The notes under the pieces: model-generated
Told to the model about the DNA's origin: nothing
The model's input: only the letters and a program-made list of their open reading frames with translations
Databases searched by the model: none
Shown: in pieces, positions 52,157 to 64,000 of the stretch
Numbering within the stretch: the stretch's first letter is position 1
Layout: each line of letters begins with the position of its first letter
NCBI GenBank assembly: GCA_009869945.1
Contig: WIXG01000051.1
Coordinates: forward strand, 124,001 to 188,000
DNA length: 64,000 nucleotides
DNA from: Mesaphorura yosii
Taxonomy: Eukaryota > Arthropoda > Collembola > Poduromorpha > Tullbergiidae
Reading direction: 5' to 3'
Position numbers and translations under genes: made by a program

Positions 52157-52796
52157 AACAAAGAATGAAGAATGATTGCTGAAAATCGAAATGAACAAGA
52201 ACTGTATTGAACTCCAGAACAAGAGCAAGCGACTAAGATTTATAACTTGATAGCTTATGTCTACGCTTTAATTGCCCTGTGACTTCGATAAAAATAATTC
52301 CACAACTTTTCTAGTCTTGCTTCTCCTTGGTGTAACATGCAAGTCAATGTTGGACGAAATTGAGTGGCAAATGAATTGATGGATTCATTTAGATCTGCCA
52401 ATCTATGTCAAAGCTATCTATCTGGGTTTACTAGCTTTTTGTCCTTCTGATCAGTGATAACTGACGTTGTTAAAATATAAAACCTTTTATGGAGACTAAT
52501 TTCGTTTGCTGAACCAACGTGAAGTTGATTTGACGATCCTGACTTTTGCTGCAATCAATGACCCGCTAAAATTTGTCTACTACAAAAAGCACGTGACTCG
52601 ATTATGTCGCTTCCTCGTCCTGCCCAAATCAGGTTACTTTAAGTACCTGCTTAGAAAGTCCTCCCGTCCGCGTCTTTAAAAACATCTTGAATTGCTAATA
52701 GCAGTGTTATGTAAAAATGTGTACTTTTAGCATTTCATGGGATCAAATCGAAGCACTGTATCAGGGAAACATTCTTGTATGCAATATGTTTTAACA

Positions 52797-52802
52797 AATA
52801 AA
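52797..52802 (+). terminator. Poly(A) signal of stomatin
   Basis: AATAAA about 640 bases after the stomatin stop, within an AT-rich near-palindromic stretch (aaataaattataaataattta) that could also fold. Confidence 0.5.
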
Positions 52803-53650
52803 TTATAAATAATTTATTTCACATTTAGCACTTACCAATTTTTAAGAATATAAATTAATATTATTGTATTGTACACGTAGCATACAAGTTTAGGTATAGC
52901 TCATAACATTCACAAATGTGTGTTATTCAGTTTGTCTTAAGGAATTAGCTGCAGTTGCGTTTTTCAAGTGTTTTCATTTTGCTAATGAATGTTCGCGGCA
53001 CACTCAGCAAAATTAATTATCTAAACGCTAGCATAGTGCACGTTGAGTAGAATTTTATTTTTGAAATAAGCACAAATGTCATTCAGCTATCAGTATTCGT
53101 ACAATGTAATTTTGTATGAACAAAGCGTCAGTAAGAAACCAAATCTAGTTTAAGAGCTTTTAAGTAGTCAGAAATTAAGTGTTAAGGCTAAACGTTTCGT
53201 GGAAAAGCATAAAAATCGTATAAAGCTTCATTTAATTGGTAATTTTAGTGTAAAACCCTGCAAATTCTGGCAAGCACACTTACGAATTACGAAATCACTT
53301 CGAAATCAATGTCAGTGTGTAATTTTAATCAAAGAAATCATGACAAAATGAAAATAAATGCTATTTGAGTTGACGATTCATGTCTGGCATGGCAAGCACT
53401 TCATATTTCTGTTATGTCCGGTCTGGGCTGGAGCTTCTGGTCTGTCTGGTTTCTGCTTCGGTTATCCTCAAATGGCTGCAATTGAAATGTAATATCCGTA
53501 TTCTTCAATTCTGGAGCTAATTCGTGCGTACTTAACATAGACAGCGCTAAATGAGCAAGTATATACTTTACAGTGTAAATTCTACCCTGCTCAGTTCTAC
53601 CGAGTGGTGAACGTTGACAAAGTACACAACTTCGCTTTGTCAAGTTCATG

Positions 53651-53656
53651 TTTATT
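53651..53656 (-). terminator. Poly(A) signal of the Ig gene
   Basis: Minus-strand AATAAA about 440 bases beyond the stop codon of the membrane-form terminal exon. It is the best-placed canonical hexamer downstream. Confidence 0.4.
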
Positions 53657-54098
53657 AATCGTAGACGTTTAAAACGTGTTCACTTGTTTTTGGCATTGAA
53701 ATAACTTGAACAAATCGTTAACTACAGAAGAATTCATGGCGCTGCTGTACAATCTGTTTCTGACATTAACAAAATGTAACGCGTTTACGCATACGAAAAT
53801 CGCAGTAGACATTATATTGCCTTATCATATCTTATAAAGTACAACAGGAGCACAGTAATCGTAACCGTCGTCTTCTTCCACGTTCATATTCACTATTTCG
53901 AGGCAGTTCTGAAAGATCAATCAGACATTAGAGTGCAGTTTCCAAATGGTGCATAAAATGGCAAATGCAATTGCATGGGAATGAATGAGGCGTTGAGCTG
54001 AGTTACCTTTTCTTGTAAGCTTCGATGTTTCGACTATTAGTGGCAAATGTAAAAATAAATCACAGTAGCAGCGGTAGCAAAATCATTAGCATTTGTCA

Positions 54099-56832
54099 TT
54101 ACTTGTACATATCCCGAGAATTATGCTTGTATTGAAAGGATACATGAGAGGGGTAAGTTGTGTGATGGTGGTGGTGGTGATGACTGCTCCTCGACGAAAA
54201 GCACCAACAGGAAGATTCCTCGTCACGACAACCTTTCCACCATTTGCTGCTGGTGGAGTTGTGCGATTTACGGCCACGGCAGAATGCAACATGAAACGCG
54301 AGGACTACTCCACAAAATACTACGGCTCCGATTCCAATATAAGTAAACAATAGCAGGTTTGAGTTTTCTGTGAAAGCATAATAGAAAGATAATGTGAATG
54401 GATTCAGAAATGAAATCAGCATTCTCGTTAATTAATTTTTATGAAATCCATGCCTTGGGTTCCGTCCCGAAGTTCGAAGGACCCTGCAAGCCAGTATACG
54501 AAAACAAAAGGATTAGCACGGGCTTAACTGAAGGTTGAAATTCTTAGAAAAATGCGATTATAATTAATCAAGAATGTGGGCTTTGTTTTTCTAATTAACG
54601 TAATGGAAGATCTTCATCGCTGCCAAAGTCCTGAAACCAATTAACTTTCAGCTGATAATTCGATTTTCATGCGCAAAGGCTTCGTTCATCGTACCTGGTT
54701 CATAAAAAGTACTTCGCCGCACCACATAATCCGTCTCTGGAATACTTAGTTCGCAATCGAAGGCGGATGACGAGAAATTCGCGTCTTCTAATATCTTGTA
54801 CGCTCTTATGTCATAGGCACCTTGATTCCACTTCGTCTCCACTACCATATCATCAACCCTGCAAAAATTTACAACAAGCATTAGAGTCCAGTGGCGAGAA
54901 AATAGTCGCCAGTCGTTGCATTTAGCCGTTCGCGTCCTTTTATCGCAAAATTCAGCAAGTTTAAAACATGGCTGAGCAGTGCAAGACCACAGCCATTTCG
55001 ATCGACAATTTTCCCTTTCAACAAGCACAAAGCGGGCTTGAAAGCGATTTGTTTGTTTTTGTCATCCAGTAGTGCAGCAGTGCCAGAAAGCAAAAGTCAC
55101 CTCACAAACACGCAAAATGAAAGGGGAACTTGTGCAAAGTTTCCCGAAATCAAATATAACTTTGGGAAATTGCGAAGGCGAGCTGGCGAACAAAAGAAAG
55201 ATGAATGAAAAACTTTTTTGTTCATTGAAAAACGTAATAATAGAAGTTGGGATTTTTCTGGGTATAAAATACCAACGAAAATTATGAATTGCTTCTACAG
55301 TGGCAGCAGCTTAAAGAGCTTGGAAAGAGGTGCCATATTCAAAATGCTTGGGTAGCTGATACAACTATCGCGATTGCGAATAACGACGAATTGGCTGTCG
55401 GTTCTGTCACAACAGTTCAACGAGAGTCAAGGTTCAAACAATGCGCAATTAATTTCCACTGGCATTTCAGAAACTTAGTTGGTATTATTTTCTGAGAGGG
55501 TGGACAATGGGTATCATCAGTCGTAAAAATGGAAGTACGTATGTCGCACTTTAAGAAGATCCCTGAGAGCTTAAAATTATCTCTAGGATCGCATATTCCC
55601 TGAATGCCGATATTCCGTTATAATGATATCCGTTATCATATTCATCACACATTTTAATAAGTTTCTGCCGTCTTTTCGTCCCCTTCTACTTCGAAAGCTT
55701 ATCATGTCAACGCAACGACAAAGCGCAAGCCGGGAAGCACATGCTCGAGTTTCTCTCAGCTCACACCACAAATTCGTTCTTAAGGAAGTTTCATGCCGGT
55801 TTCCGCATCAAACCGGCTTTAATGTCCCAACAGACATGCGAACTTCGAAGTCTCGATCTTCGTTGGCGTTGACAGTGTACATATTTTCTCTCGCTGTCTT
55901 ACATAATCAACTTTATTCGAGCCGACCCGGCATCGTGAAGGAAAGCTGATCTTGGTCTCTGCGTGATTGACAGACACTTTGACATTTACTTTCCCTAACC
56001 AATGTAAAGAATATTTTAACCCTCACCAGTTTAGAAGGAAAAATAATAAGAGAAAGCCGGCTGAAATGAATTCCTCGCGGAGCGATCCAAGTCGATGTGG
56101 TGGCAAGACAGATAGCTTTGAGGGAAATTGCTGCGGAACGGAGCCCGCATTCAATATCGGCACGGAAAGGGAAAGTTGTTTTTCCTTAGCCTGGCTTCCA
56201 ATGACAAATCATAATGCGGAGGGAGGAAATCGCCGGTTTGAAAGAAATGCATTGCGTATTTGGTGCGGTGTTCCAGAGGAAGATGTCATTTTGATAAAAG
56301 AATTGGGAATTTTGGTATTATTAGGTTACGTTATTACTCGGGAAAGAAGATTAGGCGAGGTGCAGCAATAAAACGCCGAAGTGTAGTGCAATGTGCAAGG
56401 GCACAGAAATAAATGAGAAAATTGACAAGAAAAGTAGACGACTAAAAGACCCATGGCAGGCACGGGAAGGAAAGTGAAAAATATTAGACGTGCTTATTAC
56501 GCTGCATTACTATTATGATTATTATGGTGCAACGCGCAATGTCATACTATTAAGGCTTGTTAGAGAAGCAAACCCCAGACTGCTCAGACCAAGACTACGA
56601 CACTTCTTTGTTGACTGTCACTGTAGCTGCACTCACTTGTCAGAGACTCGGATCAATGCACCGGAGTATAAACTTTTGTAACCACAAGCTTTGGCTTACC
56701 TTTGGTCTTTATTTTCGCCATGGTACAAGGTTAGTCTTGGTTCTGGAAACACGCCCGACGCCCAACATGAAATATTGACGTAACCCGGGAGTCGCGTGTC
56801 CACCACTTTAATCCCCATCGCTTTCTCAGGTG
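54099..56832 (-). CDS. Immunoglobulin-superfamily membrane protein, 3' part only
   Basis: Cell-surface Ig protein; the partner is unknown. Three exons are clear, in transcript order: 56700-56832, 54695-54858 and 54099-54367. The phases agree and both internal exons have good GT-AG signals. The first two form one Ig-like domain with paired cysteines (GYVNISCWAS and SAFDCELSIPETDYVV). The usual core Trp is absent at its spacing and the Tyr before the second Cys is Phe. The last exon encodes a transmembrane helix (LLLFTYIGIGAVVFCGVVLA), then a short Cys-rich tail with seven His in a row, from a CAC/GTG microsatellite. The first exon starts in phase 1, so upstream exons with the signal peptide and any further Ig domain must exist beyond it. 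They were not found up to 64000. The general look resembles arthropod neural Ig proteins, but I do not recognise the exact family. Confidence 0.75.
54428..54483 (-). CDS. Alternative terminal exon of the Ig gene, no membrane segment
   Basis: After a good acceptor (TGGCTTGCAG) this exon reads in phase 1, as the exon ending at 54695 requires, and gives GSFELRDGTQGMDFIKIN then a stop. A product using it would lack the transmembrane helix and could be secreted. The sequence supports it only as a candidate. Confidence 0.4.
54859..56699 (-). other. Intron of the Ig gene
   Basis: 1.84 kb between the two exons of the Ig domain. No other exon in compatible phase with Ig-like content was seen. Several frames on the plus strand are unsupported. 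Confidence 0.55.
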
Positions 56833-59800
56833 CTGTGGAACAAAAGGAATAATAATGGACATATCGCATTTGCTTCAAAATAGCAAGTGAAGTGAACTTC
56901 AACTTGGCGAAGCTGGCGGAGGGACAAACAACCACTTTTCTGCCACACTAAACTTAAATGCTAAGAATCCATTTTCAAACTAAAAATGGAATATTTATGC
57001 ATGAATGAGATCCTGAAAGCCAATGAAGGAAGGACGTGATCTAATTATCGCATTTCTGGAATTCCAACTGTCCTTACCAGTCAGTCACAGTCATTCGGAT
57101 TTGAATTCCAGCCTTCAGCCTTTGGACAATTCAATTTGAAATTGAGACACGTACTCTGTATTGAGAGTTCAATGTTGAATTTGATGAGCTGGCCCCAATT
57201 CAGCCGTCCATGACAGGCGCAGGGCAACAGAAGAACAGAGATTTCGTGTGGTATTGCGAGACACGATGCGGGTAGCCGAATGATTCAACTTTTGTTCGCA
57301 GTGAATAAAACTGTCATTTGTGTTAATCCTTTGTGAGATTCCTCGCTAATGAAAAATGGGATGGAATGAAGTCTGACTGTGACTGTGGCTGAAAGTTTAG
57401 CTTTTGTGACATAGCACTCCTATTCTTTTGTCGTTATCATTCGAAGGGAAACGGAGTTCAGCGAGAGCAAGGTAACAAATTTCTATTTATGCCAATTCTC
57501 GTCTGTCCAAACCGAATTAGTAGGAATTAATTTGATTTGCAGCAGATTACCATTCACTTTCAGAATGGAATAGAGCACGGCGAGCAAGGCAGACATAAGT
57601 CGTGCGTCATAATCTGGATGAAAGATCTCGACCACCACGGGCCATGAAGAGTGGGAATGGGGACGGGAAAACGATACCATCAGACCAGCAGGAGAGCAGC
57701 ATGATGAATGATCGCCTGATGATGTACTGGACTCGCTCAATGGCTGGCCCGAATTCAGAACAAAAGCATCCAGCTACCACACCAGCGAAGAATGTTGGCC
57801 AGTTTATGATTTCATTTGATGAATCACACTCTGAAAATGTAAAATGATACGCGATCGTACGCGTCTCATAGGCCGTCCGCAAGATAGGACTCACTGGACG
57901 TAATAATTCGAGCTTTTGTCCTCTTGAACTGTTAAAATTATAGGTCATAGCTATATTGCCAGTTCAGGAATGGTTGCTTTCACTTTGATACAAACTCGAT
58001 GTTGATGCTATTGTTTGTGACTTGAATTCTCCAAAGACAAACAGTACGAATTCGACGGTACATATACAAACGAAAGTGGCACGCAGTCATTTTTCTTGTG
58101 GACACAGTAAATTGTAACGCAAAGCAAATACACAAAGCCACATTTTGTTTACCGATAGTATTTAGGTCGCTGTCATGAAATAGCAAACAGTTTATAGTAA
58201 TTATTTTAAGGCAGGCGGGTTGAGTTCTTAGAAGAATGCAAAAATATGAACTTCCAACTTCCAAATTACAGTTTGGCAAAAGTTTCTCTGGGTGAAATTC
58301 CAAACTGAGGTGATTAAATGGACTTGACGTCAGCCATGAATAAATCGTTGAAAGCATTCCACTTGCCGATCGTTATCGATAATTTAAATCACAATAATTA
58401 ACGCCATTGTCTCCGCGTTTGAAGGAATAATGTCAATGTGATATCAGGCATCAGGCTGTCCTACCACGAGCATGACAGGCCGAAAAGGATTTTCGATTTC
58501 ATTCGTGCCTTCTCTGTCGGCATGTCAGGCTGGAAGCTTTATGAATGAAACTAAAGTCTTCTCAGCACGGTGAATGACACTCATCATCAGTCAATGTACC
58601 TTATATCTGCCATCTTGTTCCCAATCCTCCTTCGTCCTTCCCGCACTGCCGGCTCCCCTGCGGCAGCATCGCATTGAGTGGCAAGAATGAGAAAGCAATG
58701 AAACTCTTTTTCACTTTCACCTGCCTGATCTACGGTAAAGGCTGACGAAGTTGGAATGCTGGATTTGACTGTAATGTAATGCTGGTGTCCAATTCCTGAT
58801 TGTGTGATTGTAATCCTTCCATAAATAGATAGAGAAGGCATTGAACACGACGAAAAGAAATCGAAAAGTGAACGGACTGAAGTGTCCGTAATATGAAATG
58901 AATGTCGCGAAACAAAAGCTATCAAAATATACGACACGACGGTGAAAAGGAACCAGACTGCAGCCTGCAGTAAACTTCCTACCGACAGCTAGCAGTGCTC
59001 AGCAGCAGTTTAGAGTTTTAGTGCTCATCCATTTCCTTGTAATACGGTGCGCACTTCTTCCTGATTTCCCCACATCCTTCGCCTCGATGGCAGCTATTCA
59101 CTTAGGTATACTTTCAATATTTTAAAGGCAGCTTAAAGTGGAATCATAAAGCTATTCAACGACTCAAGTAGAAATTTAACCCCTTTCATCCGCATCTTCC
59201 CTTTTTAGTTTTTACGTTTCTTTCATTTCCAGCTTGCATCATTTGCCACGCTGGGCAATGTAGGCAATGCTACTCGTACCCAGTTTATACTACGTGAGCG
59301 ACTTCATTCATCCTCTCCTGGGTATCCAGTCGGATATTAAAATTGTGGGTATAATAGTCTCGCTACTACGTATTGCGTGTCCGATGCGGCGGATATCGTA
59401 ATTTACCCGAGATTTCAAGTAAAAAACCATTTCAAGGCAAGGTGGATAGTCAATAATTTAACGTGTCAGTAAGAGTTGCCTATGGTCTATGGCGGTAGGA
59501 TTACAATTATGGCCATCAAGTGTAAGTCAGTTCCGTAACCATAACATTTTTGGCTCATTGTTCTGTCAGATGATTTAACATTCGCCATTCGCCAGTCGCT
59601 ATATTTAGCGTTAGCACCAACTTCCTATTGCAATAATACAATTTGTGCTCTTATTCACTGCTGCTCTACGCTGGTGAGAAGAAGAACAAAAGGAGTGGGA
59701 GGAGGCTCAGCCACACGGTAAAGGAAATCCACTATTCATCAGCATCACCATTAAAATTAATGGGCTGCAAGTTTCCCTTTCATCCAGGCACAAGACAAAG

Positions 59801-62800
59801 AAAGTAAAAATAGAAAGGAGGAAGAAAGTTCACATTTCTGTTTATCTTTTCTCTATAGTTCAGTGCACGTGATACGCACTAGACGCTATGTGTTGTGTAG
59901 CCCCTTCCTTGTTCCTTGCACACAACGGACACTGCCACAACACAGGGGCTAAGGCTAAGGCCGAGTCACTGAGTTTCTCAAAGTATGGAAGAGTTATGTA
60001 CATAATTTAATGAATAGTTTATCACCTCAGGATCACTTAACTTCCTCGCTCTCCTTCCTCTTCCTGGCTCCTTCTTTCTTCTATTTATATTTATAATACA
60101 CATAATGAAAATTACTCAAACAAGTTATAAAAAAGTGAATTAATTAAAAATGGGAATGTGCTGTGAACTACGAACGGCTGCGAACCGTCGGACCATGCCT
60201 GCCTGCTATTGCTGTTGCTTTGCTGCTGCCGTCGGACTGCCTTGGGTTTGAGTTGGAGAAATTTAATAATATAGTAAATCTCTTATTATTTTTCACCCAA
60301 ATTCTTTACGACTTTCCTCAACTTCCACTTCTTTCATTTAATTTTCTCTGTTCCTTTGTTTCTACTTCGTCTTCGTGCCTCAAGAGACTCAACTCAAATA
60401 AAAGAATTTGGCGTTGTAGACGTTGCGTAAGGGCAAAAAGGTGTATTTTCAATGATACAAGAGAGACGAGCCGAGTCGCGAAATCTTACGTAATTTTGTG
60501 CTTCCATAAAATGGAATTTTTTCTACATAAAACAAGAGATTAATTTTAAATGACCTCATTTTCATGTACATTTCTGTCGGCGAATATTATTATGATCATC
60601 ATTCTGGTGCTGCTGGAGCCTCCCTTATAATGGTAATGATGATCAGCGGTTCACGAATACCCGTGCCAGCACTAGAAGCCGTAAATACTGCCAGTGTCTC
60701 GTGCAAGAGAGACGCCATGCCATGTGAAGACTTCCAAGTTGCTGCTGCCGGTTCCTTGCTGTCTTATTTGCGACTTCAAAGAGAAATTGAGAAAAAGTTC
60801 GATGTTTTAAATTAAAAAATGTCTAAGAAAGACGAAGCAACTGCACTGCCGTTCCTGATGCTCCGTTTGTATTATTACGTATTTTACTTTACTCGAATCA
60901 TCTTCCTTTGAACCCAAGTAAATATTACAAATTTAGTAGGCGGACTCCTTATTAAGCCTTCTAGGAATATTAGCATAAGTTTCTCCAGGAGCCAGGGTAG
61001 GCATACGACAGACCCATTTCAGTGAGAGGAGCCAAAGTTAATTTGTTATACCCGTATTATTAGAAGACGCAGAAATTCCTTTGCAAATGCCAAATTACAG
61101 CAAATATGAGATGGTGGATTCATAAGACCATTCAAATAGAGTAGCATTCTAAGATTCTGGCCCAAATTCCCCATTTCTGGCTCACATCAGCGAAGTTAAA
61201 CGAACTCTCGCCTGCGAAAATACAATGACCAGCAGCAACTTGCGTAATAAATTATCGAGATCCCGTCACGTTTCCTGGGTGTGTATTTCGTGCAATGTAA
61301 ATACACGTAGCACGATTTCGGATTCCAACCCATTCAATTGAGTACCTCGGCCGAAACGAATGTGTTTTAAGTTCGGGCATGCAAAAGCAACCGCGGAGAG
61401 CCGAATAAAATCCAATTCAATTTGCTTTCTCAGCTGAAATAAAATCATAGTAATAATAGCAAGCAAAGAACAAAGCAGAACGGTGTGGGCAAAAACATAC
61501 GATCGCATTATAATATCAGCTTGTGCTCTGGTCCAAGTCAAAATTCCGCATTGTAATAATTCTCTCCACATTACTTAACTCCAGCCTGCGTATTCCACGA
61601 CGGGAGGACCGGCACGATCTCATTCTCATTGACAAACAAGTACGGTTCCACGCCCATGAGATTTATACTTATTACTTTGTGCAAAAATTTGACTTGGCTG
61701 GCTTGCTTTCTGTCCGCACACATTTTGCATACATATTCGACATTATTGTGTGCCAGTGATTATGATTATAAAGAGTAGTCAATGTGGTCTCCATTCAGAG
61801 GAGAAAGCTGGAAAGCCGTATTTACTGCAAACTGGAATAATACAATGCAATAATGAACTTTTGCTTCGTAATTCATAATAGCCTGCCCCTTCCTTGTCTT
61901 CGGCACTGCAGGGCAGACTAAAAGAACGAGAAAATGCAAGGAACTGGTCATAAATTTCGGGATTCTAATATGATTTTCTTCGCCCGTTGAATAATGGGGA
62001 AGTGTAAATTAATAGAGCAAAAATACGCACGCGAACGATGTGAAGAAACTGGAGAGTACAAATGAACTTCTGTAATCCACATCCGCAAAAGTACCCGCCT
62101 GAGACCCTGTCGTTGGTTCAAGAAGGAAACCGTCTTATCATTCGTCTTAATTACGCAGACATTCCCATTTAGAAAGTATATTCGGGTTCGGGTAAGAGAA
62201 TTATACTTACGCAATGTTCATTCGCATATTTTCAACCTTGCGAGGAAGTCTTAGCGTTCATTGCTCAACACGCTGGGTAAGATCAGATTCGAAGGCCTGT
62301 TTGTCGAATCGATCTAAAAGAGTAAAATGAATGCTCGTAACATCTTTTCCAAATGTGTCGATAAAGAAGTTTACAGAACCTTGTGGATGGGAACATTCCC
62401 CACACAATTGGGGGTATTTTATTCAAATAAATTACGTAAATGAGTGTGAGTGTAAGAGCAGTACTCAAAAAGCATATTTTACATCTGCTACTTTCCCTAT
62501 GCTTCACCAGTTACAATGCTTATCAAAAGAAATGCATAAAACTGCGAGTACGGATGCATTGTAGGACGAAGCGTATGAGAAAATTAGGGTTGGAGGGCTA
62601 GGGACAAACTCCTCTGTTTCCTTTACGCTCGTACTGCTGGTGGCTCAAAAATTCTCATTCATTAGTCTATTAAAGAACACAAAGACTATCTGTCAATCAT
62701 GAGATATCCTTTGATATTAGAAGAAAGAAGCTTCCTCTTCCCGTCAGCAATGCAAACAATGAACCTTATGCAATATGACTAAGGATTCGTACACAGTTCG

Positions 62801-64000
62801 TCAAACCCTTCCGTCTGCGTTCTTAGAGATACGAGCAGAGTAGACAACACAGAGCAGTGTAAGCTAGTCTTGGTCTGGGGTGTTGGAAATTGTGAGGCTT
62901 AATTTAGCAAATTGCATTTGCAAGACTTTCCCATTCATCTCCATACTACACAAACACTGTAGTCGTTCGTCGTTGGGCTGATGATGTTGATGATAAGAAA
63001 AGAATTACACACAAAAGAATCGTGGTTCGGAGACAAAAGGCTTGAGGCATTAAAATATTGATTCTTAAGTAGTACATAATATTATCATTAAGTAAATCTA
63101 CTGTGAATGTGAATAAGAATCGCGGCGCGGCGCGATCACACCACCGCACCACCAGCCAACGAGGCAAGTGAAATGAATTCTTGTAAAATAGACTTCAGAC
63201 TTGCTCCCAGATTGCAGCCGTCTATTTCCATTTTCTCCCTGATGTGATGCCTGCTTCTATTTTTTCATTTTCAAGATTGCTTTCTCTAAAATAAAATCCT
63301 GTAGCACTGCACTGCATCTCTTAAGCTGAAGCCTGTTCTTGCTCTCAGTTCGGATTTTGCGTTTTCCCTGCAACATTCGTTTCACATTACGGAAGGATAT
63401 TTCAATATGAATGCTTACTTGTTTGTTGTACATACTATTGCCGTTATTATTATTGTAATGTGAAACTCGCGCGAGCGTCTTTTTGTGCCTTTCTCCATTG
63501 TATTTTATATTTTTAATCAAAAACTTTTCTTTTTACCAGCAACAGAAACACCAGAAGCAAAGTAAATTTCTCCTGAGCTTGTTCGCTTCTCATTCTCATC
63601 AGGAGAACAAAAGAAACGAACGAACGGAGGGATGGATTCCTCGGCTTATTGTTTTTGTGCTTTCTTTCCTGGTGCCGGCGGTATGAAGTACAAAATAGCA
63701 TTCATGGCCTCATAACTTGTGTTTTTATTGTATCTCATGTTCAAAGACTCTTCTTGTACAATTTCTCAAGCACTTGTTTGGTTTCGCTCTATTCTTCTAC
63801 GTGCGGTGTGCGATCGTCGGTCAGCTTCAGCTCACTCAGTTGGTTCAAGAAATCAATTCAATAAAGTTCAATTTTGAATGAATCCTTCGCTGCGGCGGTT
63901 CGTATGTGCTGGAAGTTAAAGTGAGCCGAACTCGATTCAATGGTGAAACAATTACAAAGAAACTTTAGCACAAAGAGCTCTCTGGAATTATTTCAAGACT
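56833..64000. other. Right end of window, no supported exon
   Basis: About 7.2 kb of AT-rich sequence. Missing upstream exons of the Ig gene should lie here or beyond the window. No frame shows the Cys-Trp-Tyr-x-Cys pattern of another Ig domain. Simple-sequence patches include ATT repeats near 63440 and a GCGGC-type run near 63123. No tRNA, repeat family or coding exon could be supported. Confidence 0.45.

Larger units (their letters stand above)
52157..54098. other. 3' UTRs of stomatin and the Ig gene
   Basis: Convergent 3' ends with no coding frame supported. Stomatin 3' UTR runs to about 52820 and the Ig gene 3' UTR enters from the right to about 53630. The middle is AT-rich. Confidence 0.6.

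Noticed and set aside
57483-58937. Several minus-strand frames upstream of the Ig exon
   Set aside because: None has the Cys and Trp spacing of an Ig domain or matching splice signals and phase.
61440-61571. Signal-peptide-like start MRSYVFAHTVLLCSLL on the minus strand as first exon of the Ig gene
   Set aside because: No usable donor follows in a phase that joins the Ig exon at 56832, and the reading frame continues into unremarkable sequence.

Overview
The window is nuclear DNA from an animal, most likely an arthropod and plausibly a small crustacean of the Daphnia type. The evidence is about 40% GC by eye, spliced genes whose internal introns are mostly 55-95 bases with GT-AG ends, and a gene set with no bacterial or plant features. 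The species call is an inference; the eukaryotic and metazoan call is secure from the protein families. All gene models below were built by hand from splice sites, intron phase and protein family similarity. None rests on a database search.

Layout, left to right. (1) 1-15.2 kb: a Pumilio RNA-binding protein on the plus strand with a 6.8 kb intron and a complete eight-repeat PUF domain. (2) 16-17.3 kb: a NUDT14-type UDP-sugar pyrophosphatase, plus strand, with a long basic N-terminal extension. (3) 17.6-19.4 kb: Beclin-1/Atg6, minus strand, convergent with NUDT14. The poly(A) signals of the two genes flank a 13-base G tract. (4) 20.2-21.4 kb: a mitochondrial SLC25 carrier, minus strand. (5) 22.1-27.2 kb: two tandem cystathionine beta-synthase genes, minus strand. 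The upstream copy keeps the N-terminal heme-ligand Cys/His pair and the downstream copy has lost it. (6) 27.2-29 kb: intergenic DNA with a 42-base near-perfect palindrome. (7) 29-32.8 kb: hormone-sensitive lipase, minus strand, with an intact triad, a new N-terminal extension and a very short regulatory insert. (8) 33-39.4 kb: no gene recognised. (9) 40.1-52.2 kb: a stomatin/band-7 gene, plus strand, with two candidate alternative first coding exons 6 kb apart that join a common body in the same phase. (10) 54.1-56.8 kb: the 3' part of an immunoglobulin-superfamily gene, minus strand, with competing terminal exons that would give membrane or soluble forms. (11) 56.8-64 kb: no supported exon. 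It is probably intron or upstream sequence of the Ig gene.

Functionally this is a set of housekeeping and metabolic genes (translation control, sugar-nucleotide turnover, autophagy, mitochondrial transport, transsulfuration, lipid mobilisation, membrane scaffolding, cell adhesion), not a dedicated pathway cluster. The only clear local duplication is the CBS pair. I saw no tRNA, rRNA, CRISPR array, retroelement, DNA transposon or LTR element. The most interesting signals are the heme-less/heme-bearing CBS pair with partly different intron positions, the alternative 5' exons of stomatin, the alternative 3' exons of the Ig gene, the palindrome, the restructured lipase regulatory regions, and a 21-base exact repeat shared between the stomatin 5' leader and stomatin coding exon 4.
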